DNA of 64,000 nucleotides from Holophagales bacterium (GTDB lineage: Bacteria; Acidobacteriota; Thermoanaerobaculia; Multivoradales; Multivoraceae). Under the pieces are notes generated by a model, which saw only the letters and a program-made list of their open reading frames with translations, was not told the DNA's origin and searched no databases. Shown in pieces: positions 8,928 through 17,735 of the stretch (within the stretch, counting starts at the first letter, position 1; each line of letters begins with the position of its first letter). Both the position numbers and the translations under genes were made by a program. The stretch spans positions 1,015,037 to 1,079,036 of the forward strand of contig VXVC01000004.1 of the NCBI GenBank assembly GCA_009836625.1, given 5' to 3'.

Positions 8928-9914
8928 GTGAGCACGACCGTCGACGTGCAGGGTCTTCGGCATGTCTACAAGGGCGGCACGGTCGCCCTCGACGGGGTCG
9001 ACCTGTCGATCGGGGCCGGCCTGTTCGGTCTGTTGGGCCCCAACGGAGCCGGGAAGAGCACGCTGATGCGGATCGTCTGCACCCTGCTCAAACCGTCCGC
9101 CGGCGCCGTGACCGTCTTCGGCCACGACGCGATCAAGGAGCGCCGCGCCGTCCGCGCCCACCTGGGCTACCTGCCCCAGGAGTTCGGCGCCTGGCGCCTG
9201 CACCGCGTCGAGGAGGTCCTCGACACTCTGGCTGATCTCTCAGGCCTCGACGACCGCGCCGCACGGCGCGAACGCGTCGACGCGGTCCTCGACAACGTGG
9301 GTCTGGGCGATGTCGCCCATCGCAAGGTGAAGAAGCTCTCGGGCGGCATGACCCGCCGTCTCGGCATCGCGCAGGCCCTGATCCACCAACCCCGCCTGCT
9401 CGTGGTCGACGAACCGACCGTCGGCCTGGACCCTGAAGAGCGCATCCGGTTCCGCCAGCTGATGGCCACCCTGGGGCGGGAGCGGACGATCATCCTCTCC
9501 ACCCACATCGTGGCCGACCTCGGCACCGGTTGCAACGACCTGGCCCTGCTCGACGCCGGGCGAGTCGTCTTCCGGGGCTCGCCGACGCAGTTGCTCGAAC
9601 GGGCCGCGGGCCAGGTCTTCGAGCTCACGCTGCCGATGTCCGCGCCGCAGCCCGAAGGCGACTTCGAGATCGTCTCGCGCACCGCCAGCCAGAACGAGGC
9701 GACGTACCGCGCGGTGGCCGCGCCGGGCGGCGTCCCGGGAGGGGCCCGGATCGCCGCCTCGCCCACTCTCGAGGAGGGCTATCTCGCCTTCATGGTCGCC
9801 CGCGGCCGCGCGGAGGCGCTGGTCAGCGACGAGCACTTCGGCGAGCACGACGAACTCGAGTTCACCGAGCCGCCACCTGTCGACGACGGCGCCGGGAAGG
9901 AAGCGCATCCGTGA
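8928..9914 (+). CDS. ABC transporter ATP-binding protein, first gene of the composite ABC/RND operon
   Basis: A 328-residue ABC ATPase with every motif present: Walker A GPNGAGKST (residues 37-45), Q-loop LPQEFG, signature LSGGMTRRLGIAQAL, Walker B LLVVDEPTVGLDP and switch STHIVADL. It belongs to the drug/heme-export (DrrA/CcmA-like) group. A C-terminal extension contains SPTLEEGYLAFM, matched by EPTLEDGYLWLA at the end of the ABC domain in the giant RND fusion downstream. GAGGAGGAG precedes the GTG start, a strong ribosome binding site. The stop overlaps the next start by 4 bases. The 216-base region upstream, shared with the divergent cytochrome gene, presumably holds the operon promoter. 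Confidence 0.93.
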   Translation: MSTTVDVQGLRHVYKGGTVALDGVDLSIGAGLFGLLGPNGAGKSTLMRIVCTLLKPSAGAVTVFGHDAIKERRAVRAHLGYLPQEFGAWRLHRVEEVLDTLADLSGLDDRAARRERVDAVLDNVGLGDVAHRKVKKLSGGMTRRLGIAQALIHQPRLLVVDEPTVGLDPEERIRFRQLMATLGRERTIILSTHIVADLGTGCNDLALLDAGRVVFRGSPTQLLERAAGQVFELTLPMSAPQPEGDFEIVSRTASQNEATYRAVAAPGGVPGGARIAASPTLEEGYLAFMVARGRAEALVSDEHFGEHDELEFTEPPPVDDGAGKEAHP

Positions 9915-12900
9915 TCTCGCCTGCCCACGTCTGGTCGCTCGCCCGAACCGAGATGCGTACCGTTCGCCGCCTGTTCCGCTTCTGGCTGTTCTCGGGCCTC
10001 GCGATACTCACCTGCCTGGTGAGCTACGGCTACTACTGGGTGATCCACGGGCTCTTCTCGTCCTTTTCGGCGACGATCGGTTCGATAAGCCCCAAGTTCC
10101 TGCTCAGTCAGACCGCCCAGTTCCAGACGACGATTCTGGGTCTCGGCGTCGTCTTCCTCGCCTTCGACCTGCGCGCCCGAGACCGTCGTGACCGGGTCAT
10201 CGAGGTGCTCGACACCCGTCCCTACTCGAACGCCGAACTCGTGCTAGGCCGCTTCCTCGGCACCGTGCTCATGGTCTGGGGGGTGGCGTTTGCCGCCATG
10301 ATCCTCATCCAGACCGTCGGCCACGCGGGATCCGCCTTCGGCTGGTACGTCGCCGAACCGGCCCTCTGGAGTTCCGTGTGGGCCTACCTCCTGCTCGAGG
10401 CACTGCCGGCCCTCGCCCTCTACGTCGCCTTCGTGCAAGTCGTCTCCCTGGTCAGCAACAACCGGTTGATCGCCGCCCTGGCGGGTATCGGGCTCGCCGC
10501 CGGCAGCACGTTCCTGACGTTTCGCGTCCCCGTCTACGTCGTGCCGCCACTCGCCCTGAACGGCGGCTTCATCAGCACCATCTCGGAGGTGGCGCCCCAG
10601 ATCTGGACCGGCTTCAACTTCGTGAACCGGGGCAGCTTCGCCCTGCTCGCGGCGGGTCTGCTGGCCACCTCGGTCGCCGTCCACCCGCGCCTCGACGACG
10701 CGAAGCGTCGCCTGTGGGGAATCGCCGGCGGTGCGGGCCTCGCAGCCGGCGCCGTGCTCATCTTCGCGGCGACCACGTGGAGCGGGAACCAGATCGCCGA
10801 AAGGGACGCCTGGCGGGTCGCACACGAGGAACGCCGGGCAGAAGCGGTCGTCGACCTTCAGACGATCCGGGGCTCGGTCGACATCGAACGCGGCGGACGG
10901 CTTGCCCTCGACCTCGAGGTTCACTTTCTGCCCGCGACCGGTTCCGGAGCCACGTTCAGCCTGAATCCAGGCCTCCGGGTGGAGGGCGTCTGGGACGCTG
11001 GAGGCGAAGCGCTCGACTTCGACCACGAGAACGGTCTGCTCGACGTCCACCTCGGCTCGACGCCGCCGGCAGGCCGGGTCACCGGGATCCGGGTGCGCGC
11101 CCGCGGGCGGCCCGACCTCCGATTCGCCTACCTGGATTCGGCGATCGACTACAACACCGGCCAATGGCAGGACGCGCAGATCGTCATGCTCGGCAGCCTG
11201 AACGGCTCCGTCGAACGCGGCCACGTCGCACTCCCCGCGTCTCTCGCGTGGCTCCCCCGTCCGGGCGCGTCCGTCGGCGCCGATGACCCGCGCCGGCGCT
11301 CGCGGGACTTCTTCGAGCTCGACCTCGACGTCAGAGCCCCCTCCGGCTGGACGGTCGCGGGGCCGGGCATGGCCGAGCCCACGGGCGAAGGTCAGCGATT
11401 CACGCCCGCCGGCCCGGTGCCGGAGGTCATGCTGGTCGCCGGCAGATTCGATCGTCGGACGACACAGGTCGAAGGAGTCGAAGTCGAGGTCCTGTTCCAC
11501 CCGAGCCACCTGCGTAACCTGGACTTCTTCGCTGACGCCCAGGCCGAAATCGAGAAGGTCGCCGCCGACCGCTTCGCCACCGCACGCGAACTGGGGATGC
11601 CCTATCCCTACAGGCAGTTCAGTCTGGTCGAGGTGCCCTGGACTCTCCGTTCCTACGGCGGGGGTTGGCGGATGGACACCGAGCGAGCGCCGCCCGGCAT
11701 GATGCTGATCAGCGAGAGCAGTCTGCCGACCGCACGCTTCGAGTTCCGGTTCCGCAATCCGGAGCGGTTCGAGGACGAGGAGGGCGGACTGCCTCGGGCA
11801 AAGGCGAACGGGCTGCAGCAGTTCTTCCGCCTCGACTACTCCGGCGGCAACCTGGAGGCCGGCGGCGTCCGCAACGTCTTCCTGTACCAGACGGGCGCCC
11901 GAGGGCCGGAGGCCCTGGCGCTGGAAGCCCTTTGCCACAACCTCGTGAACCAGTTGGTGAACGGGGGCGAGTCGTACTTCTCCGCTCACCTGTTCGACCG
12001 CGAGTTCGGCTGGACGATTGCGAACGTGATGCAGGGGGGCTTCACCGGCCAGTTCGCGGCCGGCGGCGGCTCGGCCGCCAGCGGCATCGTCAAGGCCCTC
12101 ACGGACCGGCCCGGCGTCTGGGACGCTGTGCTCAGCAGCTCCCTTACCGACATGGACGTGGAGGAGAACCCGAAGCAAGCCGTGAACGCTCTCTATCTCA
12201 AGACCTCCGCCCTTGCCACGGCGATACTCGACGGCGCCGGGCGGGAGCGCACCGCCGCCATGATCGCCAACCTGCTCCGCGATCACCGCGGTTCGACGTT
12301 CACCGCCGCCGATCTGCACAGCGCAGCCGAGGAGGCGGGCGTGGATCTGGCGGGTCTCGTCGGCGACTTCCTGCACCAGACGGACCTGCCGGGTTTCCTG
12401 GTTTCCGCGGCGCAACTGGAGCGCCTGCCGGACGACGACCAGGGTGGACCGCAATACCAGACCCGGCTGTTCGTCCGCAACGGCGAGGCGGCGCCCGGCC
12501 TGTTCCGGCTCCGCTATGCCGTGCGCGCGCCCGGCGGCGCGCGCTGGGACTCGAGCGAGCCGGTCCTCATCCCAGGACACACCACGGTCGAGTTCGGACT
12601 CGTCACGTCCCGGCCGCCGGGGACGATGCTCGCATCCCCGTACCTGTCCCTGAACCGGCGCGAGTTCTCCATCGAGTTGCCGCGGCTCGACGACGAGACG
12701 ATCTCGGACAGGGAGCCGCTTCGCGGCGTCCGGCCGGCCGACTGGACGCCGGCGTTCCTCGATGGCGGCACCGGCACGATCGTGGTCGATGATCTGGATC
12801 CCGGCTTCGCGGTCGAAACGGACGAAGCCGAGGCCTCCGGCATGCGGCTCCAGGGCGGTCTCGCCGGCTTCTTCGCGCCTACGGTCGAGACCGACCAGGG

Positions 12901-13444
12901 CCTGCCCGCCTACTCGATCTTCGGCGGCACTCCGGCTGACTGGTCCAGGTACGAACAACCTTCGAGCTGGGGACGCTACCGGCGGACGACCGCGCTCATC
13001 GCGAAGGGCGACGGGAGCCGCCGAGCCACCTACACCGCCGAGCTGCCGGAAGCCGGCCGCTGGCGGGTGGAGATGCATGTGCCCTCCCTGTCGCCGGTGC
13101 CGGGTGGCGGCCAGGTGAGGCGGGAAGTGCGGATCGGAAACGAAGGCGATCGCCCGCGCGACGGCGGGGACGGCGTACAGGTCAACGTCAGCTTCGGCCT
13201 GAACCTCGGCACCTACGACCTGGAACTCAGAAACGCCGGAAGCTCCCGTCCCATCGACTTCGACGCCCAGGGAGCGGGCATCGGCTGGGCCGTGCTGGGC
13301 GACTTCGATCTCGCCCCGGGGACCGTGGAACTCGAACTGAGCAACGACACGACCGGCAACGTCGTGGCCGCCGACGCGGTGCGCTTCGTGCGCCTCGACA
13401 ACGGCGCCGGCGCCGATACGACCGGCGGAGGTGGGGCGCCGTGA
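9911..13444 (+). CDS. ABC-2-type permease fused to degenerate M1 aminopeptidase-like domain and golvesin-like domain
   Basis: The GTG start overlaps the ATPase stop (GTGA), giving 1177 residues; the frame also runs open upstream, but that part lies inside the ATPase gene. Residues 1-300 are membrane-spanning segments of an ABC permease (for example FWLFSGLAILTCLVSYGYYW). Residues about 300-850 resemble the periplasmic M1 peptidase domain found on such permeases. The zinc site is lost: where HEXXH is expected the protein has H676-N-L-V-N680, and YGGGW replaces the exopeptidase GxMEN motif. Residues about 955-1170 look like the golvesin/xanthan-lyase-type binding domain (SSWGRYRRTTALI, PEAGRWRVEMHVPS, ADAVRFV). 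The likely role is substrate binding or presentation outside the membrane rather than peptide cleavage. Confidence 0.82.
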   Translation: MISPAHVWSLARTEMRTVRRLFRFWLFSGLAILTCLVSYGYYWVIHGLFSSFSATIGSISPKFLLSQTAQFQTTILGLGVVFLAFDLRARDRRDRVIEVLDTRPYSNAELVLGRFLGTVLMVWGVAFAAMILIQTVGHAGSAFGWYVAEPALWSSVWAYLLLEALPALALYVAFVQVVSLVSNNRLIAALAGIGLAAGSTFLTFRVPVYVVPPLALNGGFISTISEVAPQIWTGFNFVNRGSFALLAAGLLATSVAVHPRLDDAKRRLWGIAGGAGLAAGAVLIFAATTWSGNQIAERDAWRVAHEERRAEAVVDLQTIRGSVDIERGGRLALDLEVHFLPATGSGATFSLNPGLRVEGVWDAGGEALDFDHENGLLDVHLGSTPPAGRVTGIRVRARGRPDLRFAYLDSAIDYNTGQWQDAQIVMLGSLNGSVERGHVALPASLAWLPRPGASVGADDPRRRSRDFFELDLDVRAPSGWTVAGPGMAEPTGEGQRFTPAGPVPEVMLVAGRFDRRTTQVEGVEVEVLFHPSHLRNLDFFADAQAEIEKVAADRFATARELGMPYPYRQFSLVEVPWTLRSYGGGWRMDTERAPPGMMLISESSLPTARFEFRFRNPERFEDEEGGLPRAKANGLQQFFRLDYSGGNLEAGGVRNVFLYQTGARGPEALALEALCHNLVNQLVNGGESYFSAHLFDREFGWTIANVMQGGFTGQFAAGGGSAASGIVKALTDRPGVWDAVLSSSLTDMDVEENPKQAVNALYLKTSALATAILDGAGRERTAAMIANLLRDHRGSTFTAADLHSAAEEAGVDLAGLVGDFLHQTDLPGFLVSAAQLERLPDDDQGGPQYQTRLFVRNGEAAPGLFRLRYAVRAPGGARWDSSEPVLIPGHTTVEFGLVTSRPPGTMLASPYLSLNRREFSIELPRLDDETISDREPLRGVRPADWTPAFLDGGTGTIVVDDLDPGFAVETDEAEASGMRLQGGLAGFFAPTVETDQGLPAYSIFGGTPADWSRYEQPSSWGRYRRTTALIAKGDGSRRATYTAELPEAGRWRVEMHVPSLSPVPGGGQVRREVRIGNEGDRPRDGGDGVQVNVSFGLNLGTYDLELRNAGSSRPIDFDAQGAGIGWAVLGDFDLAPGTVELELSNDTTGNVVAADAVRFVRLDNGAGADTTGGGGAP

Positions 13445-14514
13445 GCGCGCGGCAGTGGCTCGGCGCCGCGGCCGCCGCTTGCGTCCTGGTCCTGGGTTGC
13501 GACGCGGCAGGCACCACGGACACCGTCGACTTCCTAGTGCCGGTGAGTGCCTCCGAAGTCCGAACGGGCAACGTCGAAGACCTGATCGTCGCCACCGGCA
13601 CCCTGCGCGCCGCGGAGAGCATCGTGCTCCAGGTCGAGACACCCGGCCGGCTCCTGATCGGGCGGAACAACAACGGCAGCCGGCTCGCTGAAGGCGATCG
13701 CGTGGTCCCCGATCAGATGATCGCCGAAGTCACCGGCGAGGATGCGCGCCTCGCGGCCCGCGTCGAGGCGACGCACCAGGCCTACCAGGGCGCTCTCGCC
13801 GAACGCGACGCCCGCGTCAGGCTGTTCGAGCAGGAACTGATCGCCGCCGAGGAACTGCGCCGGGCCGAGACCGCGCTCGAGGACGCCAAGGCGACCTGGG
13901 AGCAGAGCCTGCTGACGGAAGACCGCGCCAGGATGCTCACGCCCATTGGAGGCGTGCTGATGGAACTGGCCCGTGACACGAGCGGCATGCCGATCGCGGA
14001 CGGGCAGCTCGTCTACCAGGGCTTCCAGGTCGCGAGGATTGCTCCCGTCGACTCGCTGGTCGCCGACATCGACCTCGTGGGTCCCGAACTGGCGCGAGTC
14101 CACCCAGGCCAGAAGGGGCGGCTCCGCCACTTCGCCTGGGAGGACATCACCTTCGAAGGCGCGGTCGTCCGTCTCTCACCCGAAGTCGATCCGACGACTC
14201 ATACTTTCCGCGCCGAAGTGGCGATCAACAACCCCGGCGGCCTGCTGCGGCCCGGCATGTTCGTCGAGGTGACCCTGGTCGTGGAGCAGCGGAACGCCGT
14301 GCCCGTGATCCCCCGCGAGGCGGTCACCGAGCGCGGCGGCCGTCGGGTCGTGTTCGTGCTCGACGGCCAGCGCGCGGTCCGGCGAGAGGTGATTCTCGGA
14401 CTCGGCGACGACGAGATCGCGGAAGTCCGCCAGGGGCTTGAGATCGGCGAGCGGATCGTCGTGCGCGGACTCGAAACCCTGACCGACGGCACGCGCGTCC
14501 GGGTCTCCGGTTAG
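13441..14514 (+). CDS. RND efflux periplasmic adaptor (membrane fusion) lipoprotein
   Basis: A 357-residue HlyD/AcrA-family adaptor. Its GTG overlaps the preceding stop (GTGA). Lipobox LVLG-C20 marks it as an inner-membrane-anchored lipoprotein. It has lipoyl-domain halves on either side of a shortish helical hairpin (about residues 100-160, ATHQAYQGALAERDARV), then a beta-barrel domain with VDPTTHTFRAEVAINNPGG and a C-terminal membrane-proximal domain. Such adaptors bridge the pump to an outer-membrane channel. Here it lies between an ABC unit and two RND pumps and could serve both. No outer-membrane factor gene is nearby. Confidence 0.9.
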   Translation: MSARQWLGAAAAACVLVLGCDAAGTTDTVDFLVPVSASEVRTGNVEDLIVATGTLRAAESIVLQVETPGRLLIGRNNNGSRLAEGDRVVPDQMIAEVTGEDARLAARVEATHQAYQGALAERDARVRLFEQELIAAEELRRAETALEDAKATWEQSLLTEDRARMLTPIGGVLMELARDTSGMPIADGQLVYQGFQVARIAPVDSLVADIDLVGPELARVHPGQKGRLRHFAWEDITFEGAVVRLSPEVDPTTHTFRAEVAINNPGGLLRPGMFVEVTLVVEQRNAVPVIPREAVTERGGRRVVFVLDGQRAVRREVILGLGDDEIAEVRQGLEIGERIVVRGLETLTDGTRVRVSG

Positions 14515-14539
14515 CCGCCCACCAGGAGGTCGGGCAACC

Positions 14540-17500
14540 GTGATCGCTGCTCCCGGTGAAGGTTCCGGCCCGGCCCGTCTCGCCGCCCGCCGTCCGGTAG
14601 CGGTCACGGTCACCGCGCTGGCGTTCGCCCTCGTGGGCTGGATGTCGTGGCGTGAGCTGCCGATCGATCTGCTCCCCGACCTGCGCTCGCCGACGATCGT
14701 GGTCGCGGTGCGCTCCGGCGACCGGCCGCCGACGGAGATGGAGCGGCTCTACGGCGAACAGGTCGAGCAGCGACTCTTCACCGTCCGCGGCATCCGCGAG
14801 GTCCAGCAGGTCGCCCGCACCGGCCGGCTGATCGCCACGGTGCGCTTCGACTGGGAAGCGGACATGGACCTGGCGCTGATCGAGGTCCAGAAGGCGATCA
14901 ACCCGGTCGCGGCCGACCCCGAAGTCGACGAAGTGCTGGTCCGCCAGCTCGACCCGAGGCAGTCGCCGGTCATGACCCTCGGCCTCGCCTCCGAAGCGGG
15001 CGGTCCCGATCTCGCCGAACTCCGACGTCTGGCGCGACGCCAGGTGGCGCCGGCCATGGAGCAGCTCGCCGACGTCGCCGAGGTGCGCGTGCTCGGTGGG
15101 CGCGAACTGGAGGTGCGGGTGCGGGTCGACCGTTACCGCCTGCAGGCATTCGGCGTGACCCTGAACCAACTGGAGCAGCGCCTCGTGGCCGAGAACGTCG
15201 ACATCGACGCCGGCACGCTGGAGGATCGCGGCCAGGTCTTCCTGGTCCGCGGCATCTCCCGCTTCCGCAACCCACGGGACGTGGAGCGGGTCGTCATCCG
15301 CTATCGCACCCAGGCGGGGACCGGCGGCGAGCAGGTCCGGCAACCGATCCGCGTCTCCGATGTCGCCGAGGTCGAGGTCGTCCACGGGGAGATAGACCAT
15401 CTGGTGCGCGTCAACGGCCAGGAGGGCGTCGGCCTGCAGGTGTTCAAGGAGGCCGGCGCGAACACCGTCGAGGTCTCGCGCACCGTGCGGGCGGCACTCG
15501 AGAACCTGGAACTCGACCTGCCCCGCGTGCAGGTGTCGATGGTCAACGACGACGCCGCCCTGGTCGAGGACGCGATGGCCGACCTGCAGAGCGCCGCCCT
15601 GGTCGGCATCGCGCTGGCCGTCGTCGTCCTGGCCCTGTTCCTGCGCTCGCTCGGTCCGACCGTGGTCGTTGCTTCCGCCGTGCCCGTCTCCCTCTTCGTC
15701 GCCCTGTTCGCGATGCGGCTCTGGGACCATTCGCTCAACATCATCACCCTGGCTGGCCTGGCGCTCGGCGCCGGCATGCTGGTGGACAACGCGATCGTCG
15801 TCGTCGAGAGCATCCACCGGCGCCACCGCCCCGGGGCTTCGGCTGCCGACAGCGCCGCCCGCGGCACCGGCGAGGTCGCCGGAGCGATCGCCGCGTCGAC
15901 GCTGACCACGTGCGTCGTTTTCCTGCCCGTCCTCTTCGTGCAGGGGCTGGCCGCACGGCTGATCGAGGGCATCGCCTTCACCGTCACCGCCTCGCTGGTC
16001 GCGTCGCTCGCCGTCGCGATGATGCTGATTCCGGCCCTGTCGCGCTGGTTCCTGCCGCGGGCCAAACCGGCGGCTGGGGTCGCGGAAGCAGCACCCGCTG
16101 CCGACGCCACACTTGCGACGGATCCGGACGACGGCGAGGCGCGTCCCCTCGGCTGGGCCTTCGGCGCGCTGGAACGATTCGTGCTGTTCCTCCTCCGCCT
16201 GCGCTGGCTCGTCGTCGGCGCCGCCGTGCTTGCCGCCGCGGCCGCCGTGAACGTCCTTCTCGGCCTGGGCAGCGAACTCCTTCCGCCGGCCGACCCCCGG
16301 CAGTTCTCGGTGCGCATGGTCGGGCCGCCGGGCCAACGCGTCGAAGCGACCGCGGCCGCGGTGTCCACGCTCGAAGAGGCGGTGCGTCAGGCCGCCGGTG
16401 AGCACCTCGAAGCGGTTCAGGCCGAGGTCGGACGGCTGCCGGAGGACGACCGGCTGGTCACGACCGAACTGACCGAGGAGAACACTGCCCGGCTCCTGGT
16501 ACGCCTGTCGGCCGAGGGTCCCACCGGCAGCCAGCTCGTGGGCGCGCTGTCGCCGAACTTCACGGACCTGCCCGACACCCAGATCGAATGGGAGGTCGGA
16601 ACCTCGGCGCTGGCCGAAGCCCTGGGCTCATCCGGTCCGCCGATCGTGGTCGAGATCGCCGGTCAGTCGCTGGTCGACCTGCGGGCCGCGGCGACCAGCC
16701 TCCGCGACGCTCTGGCCACACGAGGGGAACTCTGGAACGTGCGTTCGTCCTTCGAGGGCGGCCCGCCCGAACTACGGATCGAACTCGATCGGGCGATGGC
16801 CGACGGCCTGGGCGTCGATCTCGAGACGATCGCCCGCGTACTCCAGTCCGCGCTCGACGGCCGCAGGGTCACGCTGCTCTCGGTCGGCGACGAGGAGCGC
16901 CACGTCGTTCTGTCCCTGCCCCAGCCCCGGCCCGAGGAACTCGCCGGGTTGCGCTTCACCAGCAGCGCCGGAGCCGATCTCGTGCTCGGCCAGGTCGCGC
17001 GCTTCGTGCCGACGGAGGGAGCGCGCGAGGTCTTTCGCCGCGATCAGCGGCGCGTGGCGCAAGTGACGGCACGGATCGCCGAAGGCAGCGACTATCCACG
17101 TGCCATCGCCGCGGCGAGCGACGCGATCTCGGCGACCGATCTTCCCCCCGGCCTGATCGTGCGCCTGGCCGGCGAGGAGGAGGAACGCCTGCGCGCCACC
17201 TCTGAACTGCGGCTCGCGGGCATCCTGGCCATCGTTCTCGTCCTGATGGTGCTCGCCGGAACGTTCGAGTCCCTCCTGCAACCGCTCACCGTGCTGTTCT
17301 CGATCCCCCTCGCCTTGCTCGGCGTCGCCTGCACGTTGGGGCCGATGGGTAGACCGGTCGGCGTGATGGCACTGCTCGGGCTGATCGTGCTCGCGGGTGT
17401 GGCGGTGAACGACGCCGTCCTCCTGATCGCCACGGCGCGGCGGCTGATGGTCGCGGGCATCGAACGGCGAGCCGCCCTGGCCCGGGCCGCCGCGATCCGG

Positions 17501-17722
17501 TTGCGGCCGATCCTGATGACGACACTCACCACGGTGCTCGTTCTTCTGCCGCTCGCGGTCGGCGCCGGCGAGGCGGCCGAACTGCGAAGCCCGATGGCCT
17601 ACACGATCATCGGCGGCATCGTGACCTCGACCGTGGGTTCCCTGCTGGTGCTGCCCTGCCTGTACCTGATTCTTGACTCTCTGAGGGTGACCCGGCGCCG
17701 CCGGCCGACCGCGGACGCCTGA
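14540..17722 (+). CDS. RND family transporter permease
   Basis: A 1060-residue AcrB/CusA-superfamily pump. The start is GTG with AGGAGG 14 bases upstream. It has the expected two-fold repeat of 6 membrane helices plus periplasmic porter domains. TM4 carries GAGMLVDNAIVVVES, keeping the first of the two proton-relay acidic residues and having Asn in place of the second. TM10 has GVAVNDAVLLIATA. A cytosolic linker between the halves (about residues 510-535) is rich in Ala, Asp and Pro. It is the third transport component of the operon and lies 13 bases before the RND-ABC fusion, so the two pumps may form a heteromer as MdtB/MdtC do. Confidence 0.92.
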   Translation: MIAAPGEGSGPARLAARRPVAVTVTALAFALVGWMSWRELPIDLLPDLRSPTIVVAVRSGDRPPTEMERLYGEQVEQRLFTVRGIREVQQVARTGRLIATVRFDWEADMDLALIEVQKAINPVAADPEVDEVLVRQLDPRQSPVMTLGLASEAGGPDLAELRRLARRQVAPAMEQLADVAEVRVLGGRELEVRVRVDRYRLQAFGVTLNQLEQRLVAENVDIDAGTLEDRGQVFLVRGISRFRNPRDVERVVIRYRTQAGTGGEQVRQPIRVSDVAEVEVVHGEIDHLVRVNGQEGVGLQVFKEAGANTVEVSRTVRAALENLELDLPRVQVSMVNDDAALVEDAMADLQSAALVGIALAVVVLALFLRSLGPTVVVASAVPVSLFVALFAMRLWDHSLNIITLAGLALGAGMLVDNAIVVVESIHRRHRPGASAADSAARGTGEVAGAIAASTLTTCVVFLPVLFVQGLAARLIEGIAFTVTASLVASLAVAMMLIPALSRWFLPRAKPAAGVAEAAPAADATLATDPDDGEARPLGWAFGALERFVLFLLRLRWLVVGAAVLAAAAAVNVLLGLGSELLPPADPRQFSVRMVGPPGQRVEATAAAVSTLEEAVRQAAGEHLEAVQAEVGRLPEDDRLVTTELTEENTARLLVRLSAEGPTGSQLVGALSPNFTDLPDTQIEWEVGTSALAEALGSSGPPIVVEIAGQSLVDLRAAATSLRDALATRGELWNVRSSFEGGPPELRIELDRAMADGLGVDLETIARVLQSALDGRRVTLLSVGDEERHVVLSLPQPRPEELAGLRFTSSAGADLVLGQVARFVPTEGAREVFRRDQRRVAQVTARIAEGSDYPRAIAAASDAISATDLPPGLIVRLAGEEEERLRATSELRLAGILAIVLVLMVLAGTFESLLQPLTVLFSIPLALLGVACTLGPMGRPVGVMALLGLIVLAGVAVNDAVLLIATARRLMVAGIERRAALARAAAIRLRPILMTTLTTVLVLLPLAVGAGEAAELRSPMAYTIIGGIVTSTVGSLLVLPCLYLILDSLRVTRRRRPTADA

Positions 17723-17735
17723 ACCGGAACGCGCC

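Noticed and set aside
11936..11950. Active M1 zinc metallopeptidase in the ABC permease fusion
   Set aside because: The HEXXH motif is replaced by HNLVN and the GxMEN motif is absent, so catalysis is unlikely.
10244..13642. A 1132-codon reverse-strand open frame opposite the ABC permease fusion
   Set aside because: It is Arg/Gly/Pro-rich with no domain pattern, a by-product of high-GC third positions on the real gene.
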